The notes: generated by a model from the letters alone, not told the origin. A stretch of 64,000 bases of DNA from Ascidiimonas aurantiaca (GCF_037646345.1 NZ_JBBEWR010000005.1:1-64000); one strand, 5' to 3'. Positions 6,879 through 15,979 are shown, numbered from the stretch's first letter. Numbers and translations: made by a program.

Positions 6879-7535
6879 ATGAATTGTAAAAATTGTGGAT
6901 CTTCTAATTGCATCAAAAAGGGGAAAAGAAGAGAAAAACAAAGATATTACTGTAAAACATGTTCTTGTAATTTCCAGTCAGGCTATCATTATAATGCCTA
7001 CCATAAGAATACGGATACTCTGATTTGCAGTTTTTTAAAAGAAGGTTGTGGTATAAGAAGTATTTCAAGAATTACTCGTATTTCAAAGAATACGGTGTTA
7101 TCTAGAATTCTCAAGATCAGCAAACAAATTAAGCCGCCCATGTTCTCAAAGTCAGGCTGTAAATTTGAAGTTGACGAACTTTGGAGTTTTGTGGGCCATA
7201 AGAAGAATGTAGTTTGGATAACCTATGCCATCGAAAGGGAGACCAAAAAAGTGATAGGTTTTTATGTGGGAGGTAAATCTAAATTGACTATCAAACCTTT
7301 GGTAGATACTTTATTGTCTTTAAGGCCAAGGCGCATCTATACAGATCGCCTCAATATATACCCTTCATTAATTCCCGGGAGAATTCACAAAGTGTTTCAA
7401 TATTGCACCAATACCATTGAACGCATGAATCTCACCTTGAGAACACATATAAAAAGATTAGCAAGGAAGACCATTTGTTTTTCCAGAAATAAGATCTATC
7501 TCGAAGCGCATTTAAGGATCTATTTTTGGGGATAG
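6879..7535 (+). CDS. IS1-family transposase
   Basis: 218 residues from the ATG at 6879, chosen because the -7 promoter element lies just upstream; an in-frame GTG-type start at 6831 lies inside the repeat. The N-terminus has a zinc-finger-like pair, CKNCGS and CKTCSC, and RYYCKTC is typical of InsA. A helix-turn-helix follows (GIRSISRITRISKNTVLSRI). The DDE nuclease core reads VDELWSFVGHK, then YTDRLNIYPSL, then NTIERMNLTLRTHIKRLARKT and YLEAHL. The fused single-frame form and the length are as in Bacteroidota IS1 members. The frame is intact, but the element's right end appears lost, so mobility is doubtful. Confidence 0.9.
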   Translation: MNCKNCGSSNCIKKGKRREKQRYYCKTCSCNFQSGYHYNAYHKNTDTLICSFLKEGCGIRSISRITRISKNTVLSRILKISKQIKPPMFSKSGCKFEVDELWSFVGHKKNVVWITYAIERETKKVIGFYVGGKSKLTIKPLVDTLLSLRPRRIYTDRLNIYPSLIPGRIHKVFQYCTNTIERMNLTLRTHIKRLARKTICFSRNKIYLEAHLRIYFWG

Positions 7536-7557
7536 AAGTGATATCTTTTTGTAAAGC

Positions 7558-7736
7558 AAAAGAAAAGACAAGAGATGGTGTAAAAAGCATTGCTTGGCGC
7601 CATATAGTGAGGAGTTGGCAAACGGATTGAACTGACTTCGACTTTTACACTCTTAGCAAGTGAGAATAGTGATGGTCAATTAACCGGGATTATTGATGGA
7701 GGCTCTCTTGTTTGATCGGAGTGCTTACAATACCAT
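7558..7736. other. non-coding stretch after the IS1 remnant
   Basis: No convincing gene. It contains GTGTAAAA at about 7579 and TTTTACAC at about 7644, which are mutually inverted. It is probably residual accessory DNA at the edge of the Rhs array before core genes resume. Confidence 0.4.
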
Positions 7737-7768
7737 AAAAAAAACCTGCTTTCAGCAGGCTTTTTTTT
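7737..7768. terminator. bidirectional intrinsic terminator
   Basis: A-run, then CCTGCT-TTC-AGCAGG (7745-7759), then a T-run, so it works in both directions. On the minus strand it ends the hemD unit directly after its stop codon. On the plus strand it would stop any transcript leaving the Rhs/IS region. Confidence 0.85.
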
Positions 7769-8514
7769 TATTTTTTGTTTACTTCTGAAATATACTTCTC
7801 AAGAGCCATAGTCATGGAAGGGGTTTCAGGAGTAGGTGCCAGAATATCGATCCTTAGTCCGGCAGAGTTAGCAGCATTTACCGTACTGTTGCCAAAAACG
7901 GCAATACGGGTGTTCTTTTGCTGAAAATCGGGGAAGTTTTTAAAAAGGGACTCAATGCCTGAAGGGCTAAAAAATACAAGTATATCATAATATACATCTC
8001 TGAGGTCAGACAAATCACTGATTACCGTTTTGTAAAGAATGGCTCTTTTCCAGTTTACGCCCAGATCATCCAGAGTTTGAGGAACCTCCGGTTTAAGCAC
8101 ATCTGACGAAGGAAGTAAAAACTTTTCATCTTTGTACTTTTTAATAAGAGGAGCCAAATCATGAAAAGACATTTTACCAACATATATTTTACGCTTTCTG
8201 TACACTACGTATTTTTGAAGGTAGTAAGCTACCGCTTCAGACTGGCAGAAATATTTCATGCTGTCCGGAACTTTAAAGCGCATTTCCTCGGCAATACGAA
8301 AAAAATGATCAATAGAATTGCGACTGGTAAGTACAATAGCAGTGTATTGCGAAAGGTCTATCTTTTGTTGTCTCACCTCCTTGGCATCCACACCTTCTAC
8401 ATGAATAAACGGTCTGAAATCAATTTTAACTTTTTGCTTTTCAATAAGCTGAAGGTAAGGCGAGTTTTCCACTTTAGGTTCCGGTTGGGAAACCAAAATT
8501 GTCTTCACTTTCAT
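7768..8514 (-). CDS. hemD: uroporphyrinogen-III synthase
   Basis: 248 residues. Closes and inverts hydroxymethylbilane to uroporphyrinogen III in haem/sirohaem synthesis, in the cytoplasm. The two-lobed HemD layout is visible: ILVSQPEP at the start, YTAIVLTSRNSIDHFF in the first lobe, and DILVFFSPSGIESLF with RIAVFGNSTVNAA in the second. The sequence is divergent, as HemD usually is, and the TSRNSI and FFSPSGI motifs support the call. It is the last gene of a three-gene minus-strand run behind a DUF4271 membrane protein, 17 bases away, a pairing common in flavobacteria. Confidence 0.88.
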   Translation of the reverse strand: MKVKTILVSQPEPKVENSPYLQLIEKQKVKIDFRPFIHVEGVDAKEVRQQKIDLSQYTAIVLTSRNSIDHFFRIAEEMRFKVPDSMKYFCQSEAVAYYLQKYVVYRKRKIYVGKMSFHDLAPLIKKYKDEKFLLPSSDVLKPEVPQTLDDLGVNWKRAILYKTVISDLSDLRDVYYDILVFFSPSGIESLFKNFPDFQQKNTRIAVFGNSTVNAANSAGLRIDILAPTPETPSMTMALEKYISEVNKK

Positions 8515-8531
8515 AGAAACCTTTAGTTTGA

Positions 8532-9188
8532 TCAGTTAATAGTAACCCACTTAATCATTATTAAGTAAGGAGCTATTTCAAGTGCGCAAAGATACAAAAT
8601 AAAATAGAATAGATGATTAACTATTAATTTTTGATGATATTTTAATGTAAGAATAAGCGTAATAAAATTAAGAGAAACAAAAGTGAAGACTGTTAAGAAT
8701 ATAATAGTTTTTTTTTCAAAAGGAGCATACATCGCCAAAGCTACCAGGGGAAGCATAATAATTGCAATTAAGTTTCTATAACTTAGTTTAAGAAAATGAT
8801 ACTGCCGGGTAAATTGTTCTATCCTAAAAAGATATGCTATTAATTTTTCAAGATAAAACTTAAAAAGTATTACCAGTATGAACATGAGAATAAAAACCCA
8901 AAATGGTGAAGAAGCGATCGATGAAATAGAAAAATACTCGGTAGCGATCTTTAAAATTATTCCAAAAACAACAGCCTGTACTACAAATAGCAGGATATTA
9001 AAACGGTTTAGCACCAGCCCCTTGTCTTTTCCGTAGATCTTGAGGTACTTGTTGGTAAAAAACAGCATGAGAAATGAAGGAAACCGGTTTTCATATAAGG
9101 TTTTTGCAATAGTAAGCAGCACCAGGCACCCTATTAAAAGAAGGGTTTCTAAAGTGAGCGGGTCAGTATTTCTTAAAATGCTTTCCAA
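8532..9188 (-). CDS. DUF4271 membrane protein
   Basis: 218 residues with about six hydrophobic segments (for example TLLLIGCLVLLTIA, NILLFVVQAVVFGIIL, FWVFILMFILVILF, LIAIIMLPLVALAMY). This fits the DUF4271 family found next to hemD in Bacteroidota. Function is unknown. It sits 3 bases after the GT39 gene and 17 before hemD, so the three are probably co-transcribed. Confidence 0.75.
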   Translation of the reverse strand: MESILRNTDPLTLETLLLIGCLVLLTIAKTLYENRFPSFLMLFFTNKYLKIYGKDKGLVLNRFNILLFVVQAVVFGIILKIATEYFSISSIASSPFWVFILMFILVILFKFYLEKLIAYLFRIEQFTRQYHFLKLSYRNLIAIIMLPLVALAMYAPFEKKTIIFLTVFTFVSLNFITLILTLKYHQKLIVNHLFYFILYLCALEIAPYLIMIKWVTIN

Positions 9189-9191
9189 ATG

Positions 9192-10874
9192 TTAATTCTT
9201 TACAGGCACTACATTTCCCTGAAAACCAAAAGGGAGCATATCTTTTTCAGAGATACATACTCTGAAAAAAGCAGCTCCTTCTATTTTATTACGATCCTTT
9301 AGTTGCGCAGTAAGATACAGGGTGTCTCCCGGTGTGATCATCTGTTTTTTTTCAATACCTGCCAGTTTTATGGGCAAAGTATCCTGAGGTTTTTTCTTCT
9401 TGTTCATGGTCAAGCCATAAAAATAGAGGTCACTCACGGGCACTGGTTCATCATAAGGGTTGTATAACTTAAAAGATAGTGTTTTGGTTTGTGAATGTAC
9501 GTATGGCTCATCAAGTATAAGCTTTAACTTTCGCCAGGAAACAAAACTATCTATCACAATCCCTCTCCATATTTGTTTTCTGAAAGTACGGGTATATCCA
9601 AAAGCAGAATCTGCATCATATCTGTTAGACATATACACTACTTTTTTATGTCTAAATTCATTTTCGGTACTGTCAAGGTCAAACTGATTGGGCCTAAACG
9701 GGTACCCGTTTAAAGAGAAAGATGCCCGGTCTGCATAGAACATAAGCATACTTGCTTCTGTATAGGAGTTTCTAAATACTACAGGGAGCCCTTCGGAGAA
9801 TGAAATTACTTCAGACACCCATTTTTTATTACCGTGGGTTTCATAGGTAATAGGAGAAAGCTTTTCACTTACTATCGCAATTCGCAGAAAACAAAGCATC
9901 ACGAAAGATACGATACTCGCTCTTAAAAGCCACTTTTTAAAAGAGGGGTGCGTGAGTGCATACCGAAATGTGATGATCACCATAGGCAGGAGTACAAGAA
10001 CGGGCCATTGTGCCTGCGTTCTTCTGTTAAAAGAAGAAAAGAGAAAAAACAGGAAGATACCATATACCAAAAAAAGAAGCCCTCTGGTAAAAGTATCTGT
10101 AAATCTGGTTTTAAACAATGCTTTGTATATCCAGGGAAAAGTAAGTCCGGGAATCACTAAAAAACCAATAAGATACTCAATGGTAAATGCCAATTTATAA
10201 CGGCTGTCTGCACGATCAAACAAATGGTATTTTATAGAAACAAAATCATTTTCATATAACCAGTATATATGCGGGATATACAATATGAGAGCCATCGCGG
10301 CAGCAGCAAGAAAACGTACATTGAGCAATAGCCGGGGGTGAGAAAGTAAAACAAAACCAATAAGCAGTACAGCATGGTATTTGCTATACATCATAGCGGC
10401 CATACAAATTGCCAGTAATAGTACAGATATCAGATCTTCATGTTCAAGAAAGCGTTTGTAAGCCCATAAAAATAAAGCTGCAAAGAAAAGTAAGGGTGTA
10501 TCCGGAATCATAAAAAAGCCATATACATTCAGCAAGGCTACCGATGCTGTAAAAATGCAGAAAAGCACCTGATTTTGCTGCTTATCTTTATGGTCAACAC
10601 ATTGCCATAAAAACCAGATGGTTCCGGAAAACAGGAAAGCAGCAAAAAAACGTACCCCGAGTTCACCTTCAAAAAACAGCCCTCCAAGCCATACAAAAAA
10701 GGCTACCATAGGTGGGTGGTCAAAATAGCCCCAACTCAGATTTTGAGAAAAATACCAGTAGTACGATTCGTCAAGTATAAGTTCTGAAAAGAAGGCCTGA
10801 GCCAAATTGAGTAAAGTTAGCAAGACCAAAAAACCGGGAAACAACCAATTCGATCTGAGTACGTCTTTGATCAT
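9192..10874 (-). CDS. GT39-like dolichyl/undecaprenyl-phosphate-sugar glycosyltransferase
   Basis: 560 residues, multi-spanning in the N-terminal two thirds, then a soluble domain. LDESYYWYFSQNLSWGYFDHPP near residues 34-55 is the first-loop acidic motif of the PMT/ArnT (GT39, GT-C fold) group, which transfers sugar from a lipid phosphate to a periplasmic acceptor. About ten hydrophobic helices follow. The C-terminal 150 residues look like a beta-rich periplasmic domain. Divergent from it is a polyprenol-phosphate mannose synthase, which could make its lipid-linked donor. A -7 element (TATTTTTG on the minus strand) lies 18 bases upstream of the start. Confidence 0.82.
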   Translation of the reverse strand: MIKDVLRSNWLFPGFLVLLTLLNLAQAFFSELILDESYYWYFSQNLSWGYFDHPPMVAFFVWLGGLFFEGELGVRFFAAFLFSGTIWFLWQCVDHKDKQQNQVLFCIFTASVALLNVYGFFMIPDTPLLFFAALFLWAYKRFLEHEDLISVLLLAICMAAMMYSKYHAVLLIGFVLLSHPRLLLNVRFLAAAAMALILYIPHIYWLYENDFVSIKYHLFDRADSRYKLAFTIEYLIGFLVIPGLTFPWIYKALFKTRFTDTFTRGLLFLVYGIFLFFLFSSFNRRTQAQWPVLVLLPMVIITFRYALTHPSFKKWLLRASIVSFVMLCFLRIAIVSEKLSPITYETHGNKKWVSEVISFSEGLPVVFRNSYTEASMLMFYADRASFSLNGYPFRPNQFDLDSTENEFRHKKVVYMSNRYDADSAFGYTRTFRKQIWRGIVIDSFVSWRKLKLILDEPYVHSQTKTLSFKLYNPYDEPVPVSDLYFYGLTMNKKKKPQDTLPIKLAGIEKKQMITPGDTLYLTAQLKDRNKIEGAAFFRVCISEKDMLPFGFQGNVVPVKN

Positions 10875-10891
10875 AACGACTAGAATTTTGG

Positions 10892-10899
10892 CAAAAATA
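10892..10899 (-). promoter_or_regulatory. -7 element for the GT39-DUF4271-hemD unit
   Basis: Reads TATTTTTG on the minus strand, an exact TAnnTTTG match, 18-25 bases before the GT39 start. Confidence 0.55.
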
Positions 10900-10975
10900 C
10901 TTATTTATACTATGCTTTTAAGGGTTAAATTTATCAAAAAGCGCGGATAAAGGTTTCAAAAGAAACGGAATGTTT

Positions 10976-10983
10976 TATTTTTG
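10976..10983 (+). promoter_or_regulatory. -7 element for the mannosyltransferase-dihydroorotase unit
   Basis: TATTTTTG, an exact TAnnTTTG match, 21 bases before the ATG at 11004. Confidence 0.55.
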
Positions 10984-11003
10984 CGGTTACGAATTTCGAC
11001 AGC

Positions 11004-11738
11004 ATGCATTCCGATAGCCTGGTTATTATTCCTACCTATAATGAGATTGAAAACGTGGAAGCCATTATAGAGGCCGTTTTTAAATTAGAAAAAGAATTTC
11101 ATATTCTTATTGTAGATGACAATTCACCAGATGGTACTGCTCAAAAGGTACAACACTTACAGGAAAAATATCCGGAACGACTTTTTCTGGAGGTGAGAAA
11201 AGAAAAGTCAGGTTTGGGAACTGCGTATATTCATGGTTTTAAATGGGCCCTAAAAAAGGAATACGAATATATTTTTGAAATGGATGCCGATTTTTCTCAT
11301 GATCCCAAAGACTTACCGCGTCTTTACAATGCTTGTGCCAAAGAAGGGTTTGATGTGGCCATAGGTTCGCGTTATGTAAAGGGAATAAATGTATTAAACT
11401 GGCCCATTGACCGAATACTTTTATCATATGGAGCTTCTTTTTACGTAAAACTTATTACCGGAATGCGGGTACATGATCCCACCGCCGGATTTATTTGCTA
11501 CAAAAGAAAAGTAATTGCCTCTATTGACCTGGACACTATACAGTTTATAGGGTATGCTTTTCAAATTGAGATGAAGTTCAGAGCGCATCTCAAAAAATTT
11601 AGAATAAAGGAAGTATCCATTATATTCAAAGACAGAGTGAAAGGAACCTCAAAAATGAACGGGAAAATCATAACTGAGGCGGTTTTTGGGGTGTTGAGTA
11701 TGAAATTCAAAAGTATTTTTAACAAAACAAACTACTAA
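11004..11738 (+). CDS. polyprenol monophosphomannose synthase (GT2, DPM1-like)
   Basis: 244 residues, cytosolic GT-A glycosyltransferase that moves mannose (or a related sugar) from the GDP-sugar to a polyprenol phosphate. Visible motifs are VIIPTYNEIENV, LIVDDNSPDGT (nucleotide binding), EMDADFSHDP with the metal-binding DAD, and GSRYVKG and DPTAGFICYKR. The protein ends after the catalytic domain with no C-terminal membrane helices, like bacterial soluble DPM1 forms. It is divergent from the GT39 gene and 3 bases upstream of dihydroorotase, so the three are plausibly linked in envelope glycosylation and co-expression. Confidence 0.9.
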   Translation: MHSDSLVIIPTYNEIENVEAIIEAVFKLEKEFHILIVDDNSPDGTAQKVQHLQEKYPERLFLEVRKEKSGLGTAYIHGFKWALKKEYEYIFEMDADFSHDPKDLPRLYNACAKEGFDVAIGSRYVKGINVLNWPIDRILLSYGASFYVKLITGMRVHDPTAGFICYKRKVIASIDLDTIQFIGYAFQIEMKFRAHLKKFRIKEVSIIFKDRVKGTSKMNGKIITEAVFGVLSMKFKSIFNKTNY

Positions 11739-11741
11739 TAC

Positions 11742-13082
11742 ATGCAACGAACAGTTATAAGAAATACAAGATTGGTGAATGAGGGAACCATTACAGAAAC
11801 AGATATACTCATAAAAGGGAATTTCATAGAAAAAATAGCCCCTTCCATAAACATAGGTGGTACTTATAAAGAAATAGATGCCGGAGGAAATTATGTGTTG
11901 CCGGGAATGATTGACGATCAAGTACATTTTAGAGAGCCCGGGTTAACCCATAAAGCGAATATTGCAACCGAAAGCCGTGCGGCGGTTGTAGGTGGGATCA
12001 CCACTTTTATGGAGCAGCCCAACACAAAACCGCAAACCACCTCTATTGAACGTTTGGAAGAAAAGTTCAGTGTTGCTTCCCGCACTTCTTTTGCCAACTA
12101 TTCTTTTATGTTTGGTGGTACCAATGACAATCTGGAAGAACTTAAAAAGCTGGATAAAAATGCCTGTGCCGGTGTAAAACTTTTTTTAGGATCGTCCACC
12201 GGAAATATGTTGGTAGATAATGAAGCCGTGTTGGAAAAAATATTCACTAACACAGAAATGGTGATCTCTACCCATTGCGAAGATGAAACTACCATTAGGG
12301 CCAATCTTGAAAAGTATAAGGCCCAATATGGGGACGATATTCCTATAGAGTTACACCCTGTTATAAGAAGTGAAGAAGCGTGTTATATCTCTTCCAGCAG
12401 AGCCATTGCTCTGGCTAAAAGAACCGGTGCAAGGTTGCATGTTTTCCATTTATCTACCGGGAAAGAAACTGAACTTTTTCGCAATGATATTCCTTTAAAA
12501 GACAAAAAAATAACAGCTGAGGTTTGTATTCACCACCTCACATTTTCTGATGCTGATTATGCGACCAAAGGTGCCTTTATAAAATGGAACCCCGCCGTGA
12601 AAACAGCAAAGGATCGCGATCAGTTATGGCAGGCTTTACTGGACGATCGTATTGATATTATTGCCACAGATCATGCTCCGCATACCATAGATGAGAAAAA
12701 AGGTCTTTATACATCGTCACCTGCGGGAGGACCTCTGGTACAGCATGCTCTGCCCGCATTGATAGAAGCTCATAAAGCAGGAAAACTGACACTTGAGAAA
12801 CTCGTACAAAAAGCATGTCATAATCCGGCTATACTTTTTGATGTTCATAAAAGAGGTTATGTCCGTGAAGGGTATTATGCCGACCTGGTAATAGTTGATA
12901 TGAATGGCAGTACCCCGGTAAACAAAGAAACAATTTTGTATAAGTGCGGATGGTCACCCTTTGAAGGTGCTACCTTCTCTTCAGCGGTAACTCATACCTT
13001 TGTAAACGGACACCTGGCGTATGAAAATGGTAAAGTATCTGATACGAGAAACGCCATGCGTCTTGAATTTGACAGATCATGA
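11742..13082 (+). CDS. pyrC: dihydroorotase
   Basis: 446 residues. Amidohydrolase of de novo pyrimidine synthesis that converts carbamoyl aspartate and dihydroorotate. The TIM-barrel metal site is visible: DDQVHFREPG around residues 58-67, the carboxylated lysine candidate K146 in AGVKLFLGSSTG, H178 in THCED, FHLST, and D310 in ATDHAPH. The first histidine of the usual HxH is Q60 here; I recall this variant from other Bacteroidota dihydroorotases. The C-terminal beta segment LVIVDMN is normal. It overlaps the next gene by 4 bases (ATGA), so translation is coupled. Confidence 0.93.
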   Translation: MQRTVIRNTRLVNEGTITETDILIKGNFIEKIAPSINIGGTYKEIDAGGNYVLPGMIDDQVHFREPGLTHKANIATESRAAVVGGITTFMEQPNTKPQTTSIERLEEKFSVASRTSFANYSFMFGGTNDNLEELKKLDKNACAGVKLFLGSSTGNMLVDNEAVLEKIFTNTEMVISTHCEDETTIRANLEKYKAQYGDDIPIELHPVIRSEEACYISSSRAIALAKRTGARLHVFHLSTGKETELFRNDIPLKDKKITAEVCIHHLTFSDADYATKGAFIKWNPAVKTAKDRDQLWQALLDDRIDIIATDHAPHTIDEKKGLYTSSPAGGPLVQHALPALIEAHKAGKLTLEKLVQKACHNPAILFDVHKRGYVREGYYADLVIVDMNGSTPVNKETILYKCGWSPFEGATFSSAVTHTFVNGHLAYENGKVSDTRNAMRLEFDRS

Positions 13083-13474
13083 AAAAAGTAGCAGGCTATC
13101 TTATTGTCTTTTTGTTTTTGTTTTCCTGTAAGGAAGAGCGTAATCAAGAACCGGAAAAGCTTATTGAAAAGAAAGAGATGTTGAATATTTTGTATGATCT
13201 TTCCATAGTTTATGCAGCTAAGGGTATTAATCCGGGAATAGAAGAGATCAATAAACTGGAGCTGGAATCGTTTATCTATGAAAAATACGGAATTGATAGC
13301 CTGCAGTTTGCCAATAGCACTCTTTACTATTCTTCCCAGCCGTCTGAATACTTAAAAATGTACGAACAGATACAGGAGCGCCTTAAAGCGAGAAAAGACA
13401 GTATTGTAAAAGAAAGGGAAGCAAAAAAGCCGGATAGCACACGTGTTGTGTTAGATACCCTAAATAAAAAATAA
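13079..13474 (+). CDS. DUF4296 lipoprotein
   Basis: 131 residues with a signal and lipobox (LFLFSC) followed by a charged helical domain (LIEKKEMLNILYDLSIVYAAKG, FIYEKYGIDSLQFANSTLYY). This matches DUF4296, a Bacteroidota lipoprotein of unknown role commonly found behind dihydroorotase or mannosyltransferase genes. The C-terminal 30 residues are highly charged and probably coiled coil. Confidence 0.75.
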   Translation: MKKVAGYLIVFLFLFSCKEERNQEPEKLIEKKEMLNILYDLSIVYAAKGINPGIEEINKLELESFIYEKYGIDSLQFANSTLYYSSQPSEYLKMYEQIQERLKARKDSIVKEREAKKPDSTRVVLDTLNKK

Positions 13475-13502
13475 GCTTTTTTGCATAGGTGTTTTGTTTG
13501 TA

Positions 13503-14504
13503 TTAGTTGCGAGTGAAGTTTTTGCAAATAGTATGTATGCTCTCATAAATAGGCTTGAATGAAAACGCGAGATCTTTTTTAATCTTGTGGTTGCTAAAGT
13601 GTTCTTTTTTTACAGCCGCTTTTACAGAAGCCCGGGTAAATACAGGTCTTTTACTGGTACATTTAGACCATAACCAGTTACTGCGCCATAATACACCTAA
13701 AATAAAGGGGCCGGCTTTTAGGTAAGGGGCCCTCACATTAAATTCTTTGGCTATCCGGGTCATGAGTTCTTTGAATGTAAGGTTTTCGGCAACCAGAATA
13801 TACCGTTGGTTGGTAAGAGTACTATCCATGAGAATGGTCATGGCTTTTGCCACATCTTCCACATCCACAAACCCCGTTAACCCTTGGGTATAATATTTCA
13901 TTCCTTTTTGTACCACTTCAAAGATTTTTCCGCTCCCGTCTTTAAATCCGGCACCTAAGATAACTCCAGGATTTACGATCACTGTTTTAACCCCTTCAAC
14001 AGAGCCTCTCCACACCTCCATTTCTGCCCCGTATTTGGAAATAGCATAACTGTTGTTATCTGCTTCCGGATTCCAGTGGGATTCTTCGGTTACCATTCCC
14101 TCAAAAAGTTTGTCCCCCATTGTGGCAATAGAGCTTACAAAACACAACTTGTGAACCTTATGTGCAATACACAAATTCACAATATTGGCAGTGCCTTCTA
14201 TGTTTATTTTGCGTAGTAACTTATTATCAGAGGCATCAAAAGAAATAAAAGCAGCTGAATGATATACATGGGTAATTCCGGTAAAAGCGGTATTCAAAGC
14301 AGGTATATCAGTAATATCAGCTTCAATCCACTTAATTTTGGAGAACAGGGTATCTGCGTTTTCTGAAAAAAAAGAAAATACTTTTTTTACCCGGGAAAGA
14401 TCACTCTGGGCCCTGTGAATGGCTACGACCTCTTTACCCAGGCTTATAAGCCTGTAGAGTAAATGAGATCCTACCAATCCTGTGCCTCCCGTTACTAATA
14501 TCAT
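13503..14504 (-). CDS. NAD-dependent epimerase/dehydratase family protein (extended SDR)
   Basis: 333 residues. The Rossmann start reads MILVTGGTGLVGSHLL (GxxGxxG), D at ADITDIPAL, the catalytic serine block FVSSIATMG, and YAISK for the Tyr-Lys pair. NPGVILGAGFKDGSG follows as in 3-beta-HSD/dihydroflavonol-reductase-like members. Substrate is not evident. It is divergent from tyrS and convergent with the DUF4296 gene. Confidence 0.85.
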   Translation of the reverse strand: MILVTGGTGLVGSHLLYRLISLGKEVVAIHRAQSDLSRVKKVFSFFSENADTLFSKIKWIEADITDIPALNTAFTGITHVYHSAAFISFDASDNKLLRKINIEGTANIVNLCIAHKVHKLCFVSSIATMGDKLFEGMVTEESHWNPEADNNSYAISKYGAEMEVWRGSVEGVKTVIVNPGVILGAGFKDGSGKIFEVVQKGMKYYTQGLTGFVDVEDVAKAMTILMDSTLTNQRYILVAENLTFKELMTRIAKEFNVRAPYLKAGPFILGVLWRSNWLWSKCTSKRPVFTRASVKAAVKKEHFSNHKIKKDLAFSFKPIYESIHTICKNFTRN

Positions 14505-14580
14505 AGGCTCTAAATTACGGCATATATATTATGTGTACATAATGAATGTGTTTAAATCTTTACAAGGCAGGTTTTCTGCT

Positions 14581-14610
14581 TTTGTCTTTCTTCTATTACA
14601 GCTATCTTTG
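14581..14610 (+). promoter_or_regulatory. tyrS promoter (-33 TTTG, -7 TATCTTTG)
   Basis: TTTG at 14581-14584 and TATCTTTG at 14603-14610 with an 18-base gap match both parts of the Bacteroidota primary sigma consensus. The tyrS ATG is 21 bases further on. Confidence 0.7.
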
Positions 14611-14631
14611 CGCAGATTTATATAAAATGTT

Positions 14632-15933
14632 ATGGCAGTAACTAAAAACTTTATAGAAGAATTACAATGGCGGGGCATGATACACGATGTGATGCCGGGT
14701 ACTGAAGAGCATCTTATGGAAAATATGCGAGCCGCATATGTAGGGATCGACCCTACGGCAGATTCATTACATATTGGGCATCTGGTAAGTGTCATGATGC
14801 TTAAGCATTTTCAGTTATGTGGCCATAAACCTATTGCACTGGTGGGGGGCGCCACCGGAATGATTGGTGACCCTTCGGGAAAATCGGCAGAAAGGAACCT
14901 GTTGGATGAAGCCACCTTAAGGAATAATCAGGAAGCGATACAACAACAATTAAACCGTTTTCTGGATTTTAATGCAGATGCTGCTAACGGGGCAAAGCTG
15001 GTGAACAATTATGACTGGATGAAAGACTTTGGCTTCTTATCCTTCATACGTGATGTGGGCAAACATATTACGGTTAATTATATGATGGCTAAAGATTCGG
15101 TAAAAAAGCGCCTTTCGTCAGATTCTGCTGAAGGGATGTCTTTCACCGAGTTTACCTATCAATTAGTGCAGGGATATGATTTTCTTCATCTTTTTCAACA
15201 GGAAAACTGTACTCTTCAAATGGGGGGTAGTGACCAGTGGGGAAATATCACCACAGGTACCGAAATGATACGGCGTATAGCAGGCGGAAAAGCATATGCA
15301 CTCACGTGCCCGCTTATTACAAAAGCAGACGGTACAAAGTTTGGAAAAACAGAAGGCGGTAATATATGGCTTGATGCCAGGCGTACATCTCCCTATAAGT
15401 TTTACCAGTACTGGCTCAATACTTCTGATGAAGATGCGGAAAAGTATATAAGGATCTTTACTTTGTTGGATAAGGATACCATTGAGAACCTTGTAGCCCT
15501 GCACAGGGAGGCTCCTCACCAAAGGGCATTGCAGAACCGGCTGGCAGATGAAGTAACCCTTATGGTCCACTCTCAAGACGCTTTGAATAGGGCCATAAAA
15601 GCATCACAAATTCTCTTTGGAAAATCTACTTCGCAAGATCTGAAAGATCTGGATGAAGAAACCTTCCTGGATGTTTTTGAGGGAGTTCCCCAGGCTGAAC
15701 TGTCGCTTGAAAAGCTTCAATCGGGAATTGATATTATTGCAGCCCTCGCAGAACATTCCGGTTTTCTTAAATCAAACGGAGAGGCAAGAAGAGCCTTAAA
15801 AGAAAACTCAATTTCCATAAATAAAGAAAAAGTAACAGAAAGCACGGTTATAGATACATCTCATCTTATAAACGGGAAGTTTGTACTGCTGCAAAGAGGC
15901 CGAAAAAACTATTTCATCTTAAAGATGGTTTAG
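14632..15933 (+). CDS. tyrS: tyrosyl-tRNA synthetase
   Basis: 433 residues, charges tRNA-Tyr in the cytoplasm. Class I signatures are both visible: HIGH at residues 47-50 within DPTADSLHIGHL, and the KMSKS-equivalent KFGKT at 236-240. MGGSDQWGNI is the tyrosine/tRNA-binding block specific to TyrRS. The C-terminal S4 RNA-binding domain is present (SNGEARRALKENSISIN). Length and order are those of the standard bacterial TyrS, with its own promoter upstream. Confidence 0.97.
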   Translation: MAVTKNFIEELQWRGMIHDVMPGTEEHLMENMRAAYVGIDPTADSLHIGHLVSVMMLKHFQLCGHKPIALVGGATGMIGDPSGKSAERNLLDEATLRNNQEAIQQQLNRFLDFNADAANGAKLVNNYDWMKDFGFLSFIRDVGKHITVNYMMAKDSVKKRLSSDSAEGMSFTEFTYQLVQGYDFLHLFQQENCTLQMGGSDQWGNITTGTEMIRRIAGGKAYALTCPLITKADGTKFGKTEGGNIWLDARRTSPYKFYQYWLNTSDEDAEKYIRIFTLLDKDTIENLVALHREAPHQRALQNRLADEVTLMVHSQDALNRAIKASQILFGKSTSQDLKDLDEETFLDVFEGVPQAELSLEKLQSGIDIIAALAEHSGFLKSNGEARRALKENSISINKEKVTESTVIDTSHLINGKFVLLQRGRKNYFILKMV

Positions 15934-15938
15934 TTTGA

Positions 15939-15979
15939 AACGGGCAGAAGCTGTTTTTGTTTAATGGTTTCTGCCCGTT
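15939..15979. terminator. stem-loop between convergent tyrS and YHS genes
   Basis: AACGGGCAGAA (15939-15949) and TTCTGCCCGTT (15969-15979) form a perfect 11-bp stem with a 19-base loop. No long T-run follows on either side, so it is a candidate bidirectional terminator or mRNA-end stabiliser. Confidence 0.6.

Larger units (their letters stand above)
6682..7557 (+). mobile_element. IS1-family insertion element remnant, right end missing
   Basis: The span runs from GGGTAGTGTCCCAAACGGG, through the transposase gene, to CTTTTTGTAAAGC at 7545-7557. The last is the reverse complement (12 of 13 bases) of GCTTTACAGAAAG at 6702-6714 just inside the left end. The outer 19 bases expected on the right (reverse complement of the GGTAGTG end) are absent. 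Element limits are therefore tentative. The 180-bp leader before the gene is long for IS1, so an extra insertion within the left end is possible. Confidence 0.45.
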
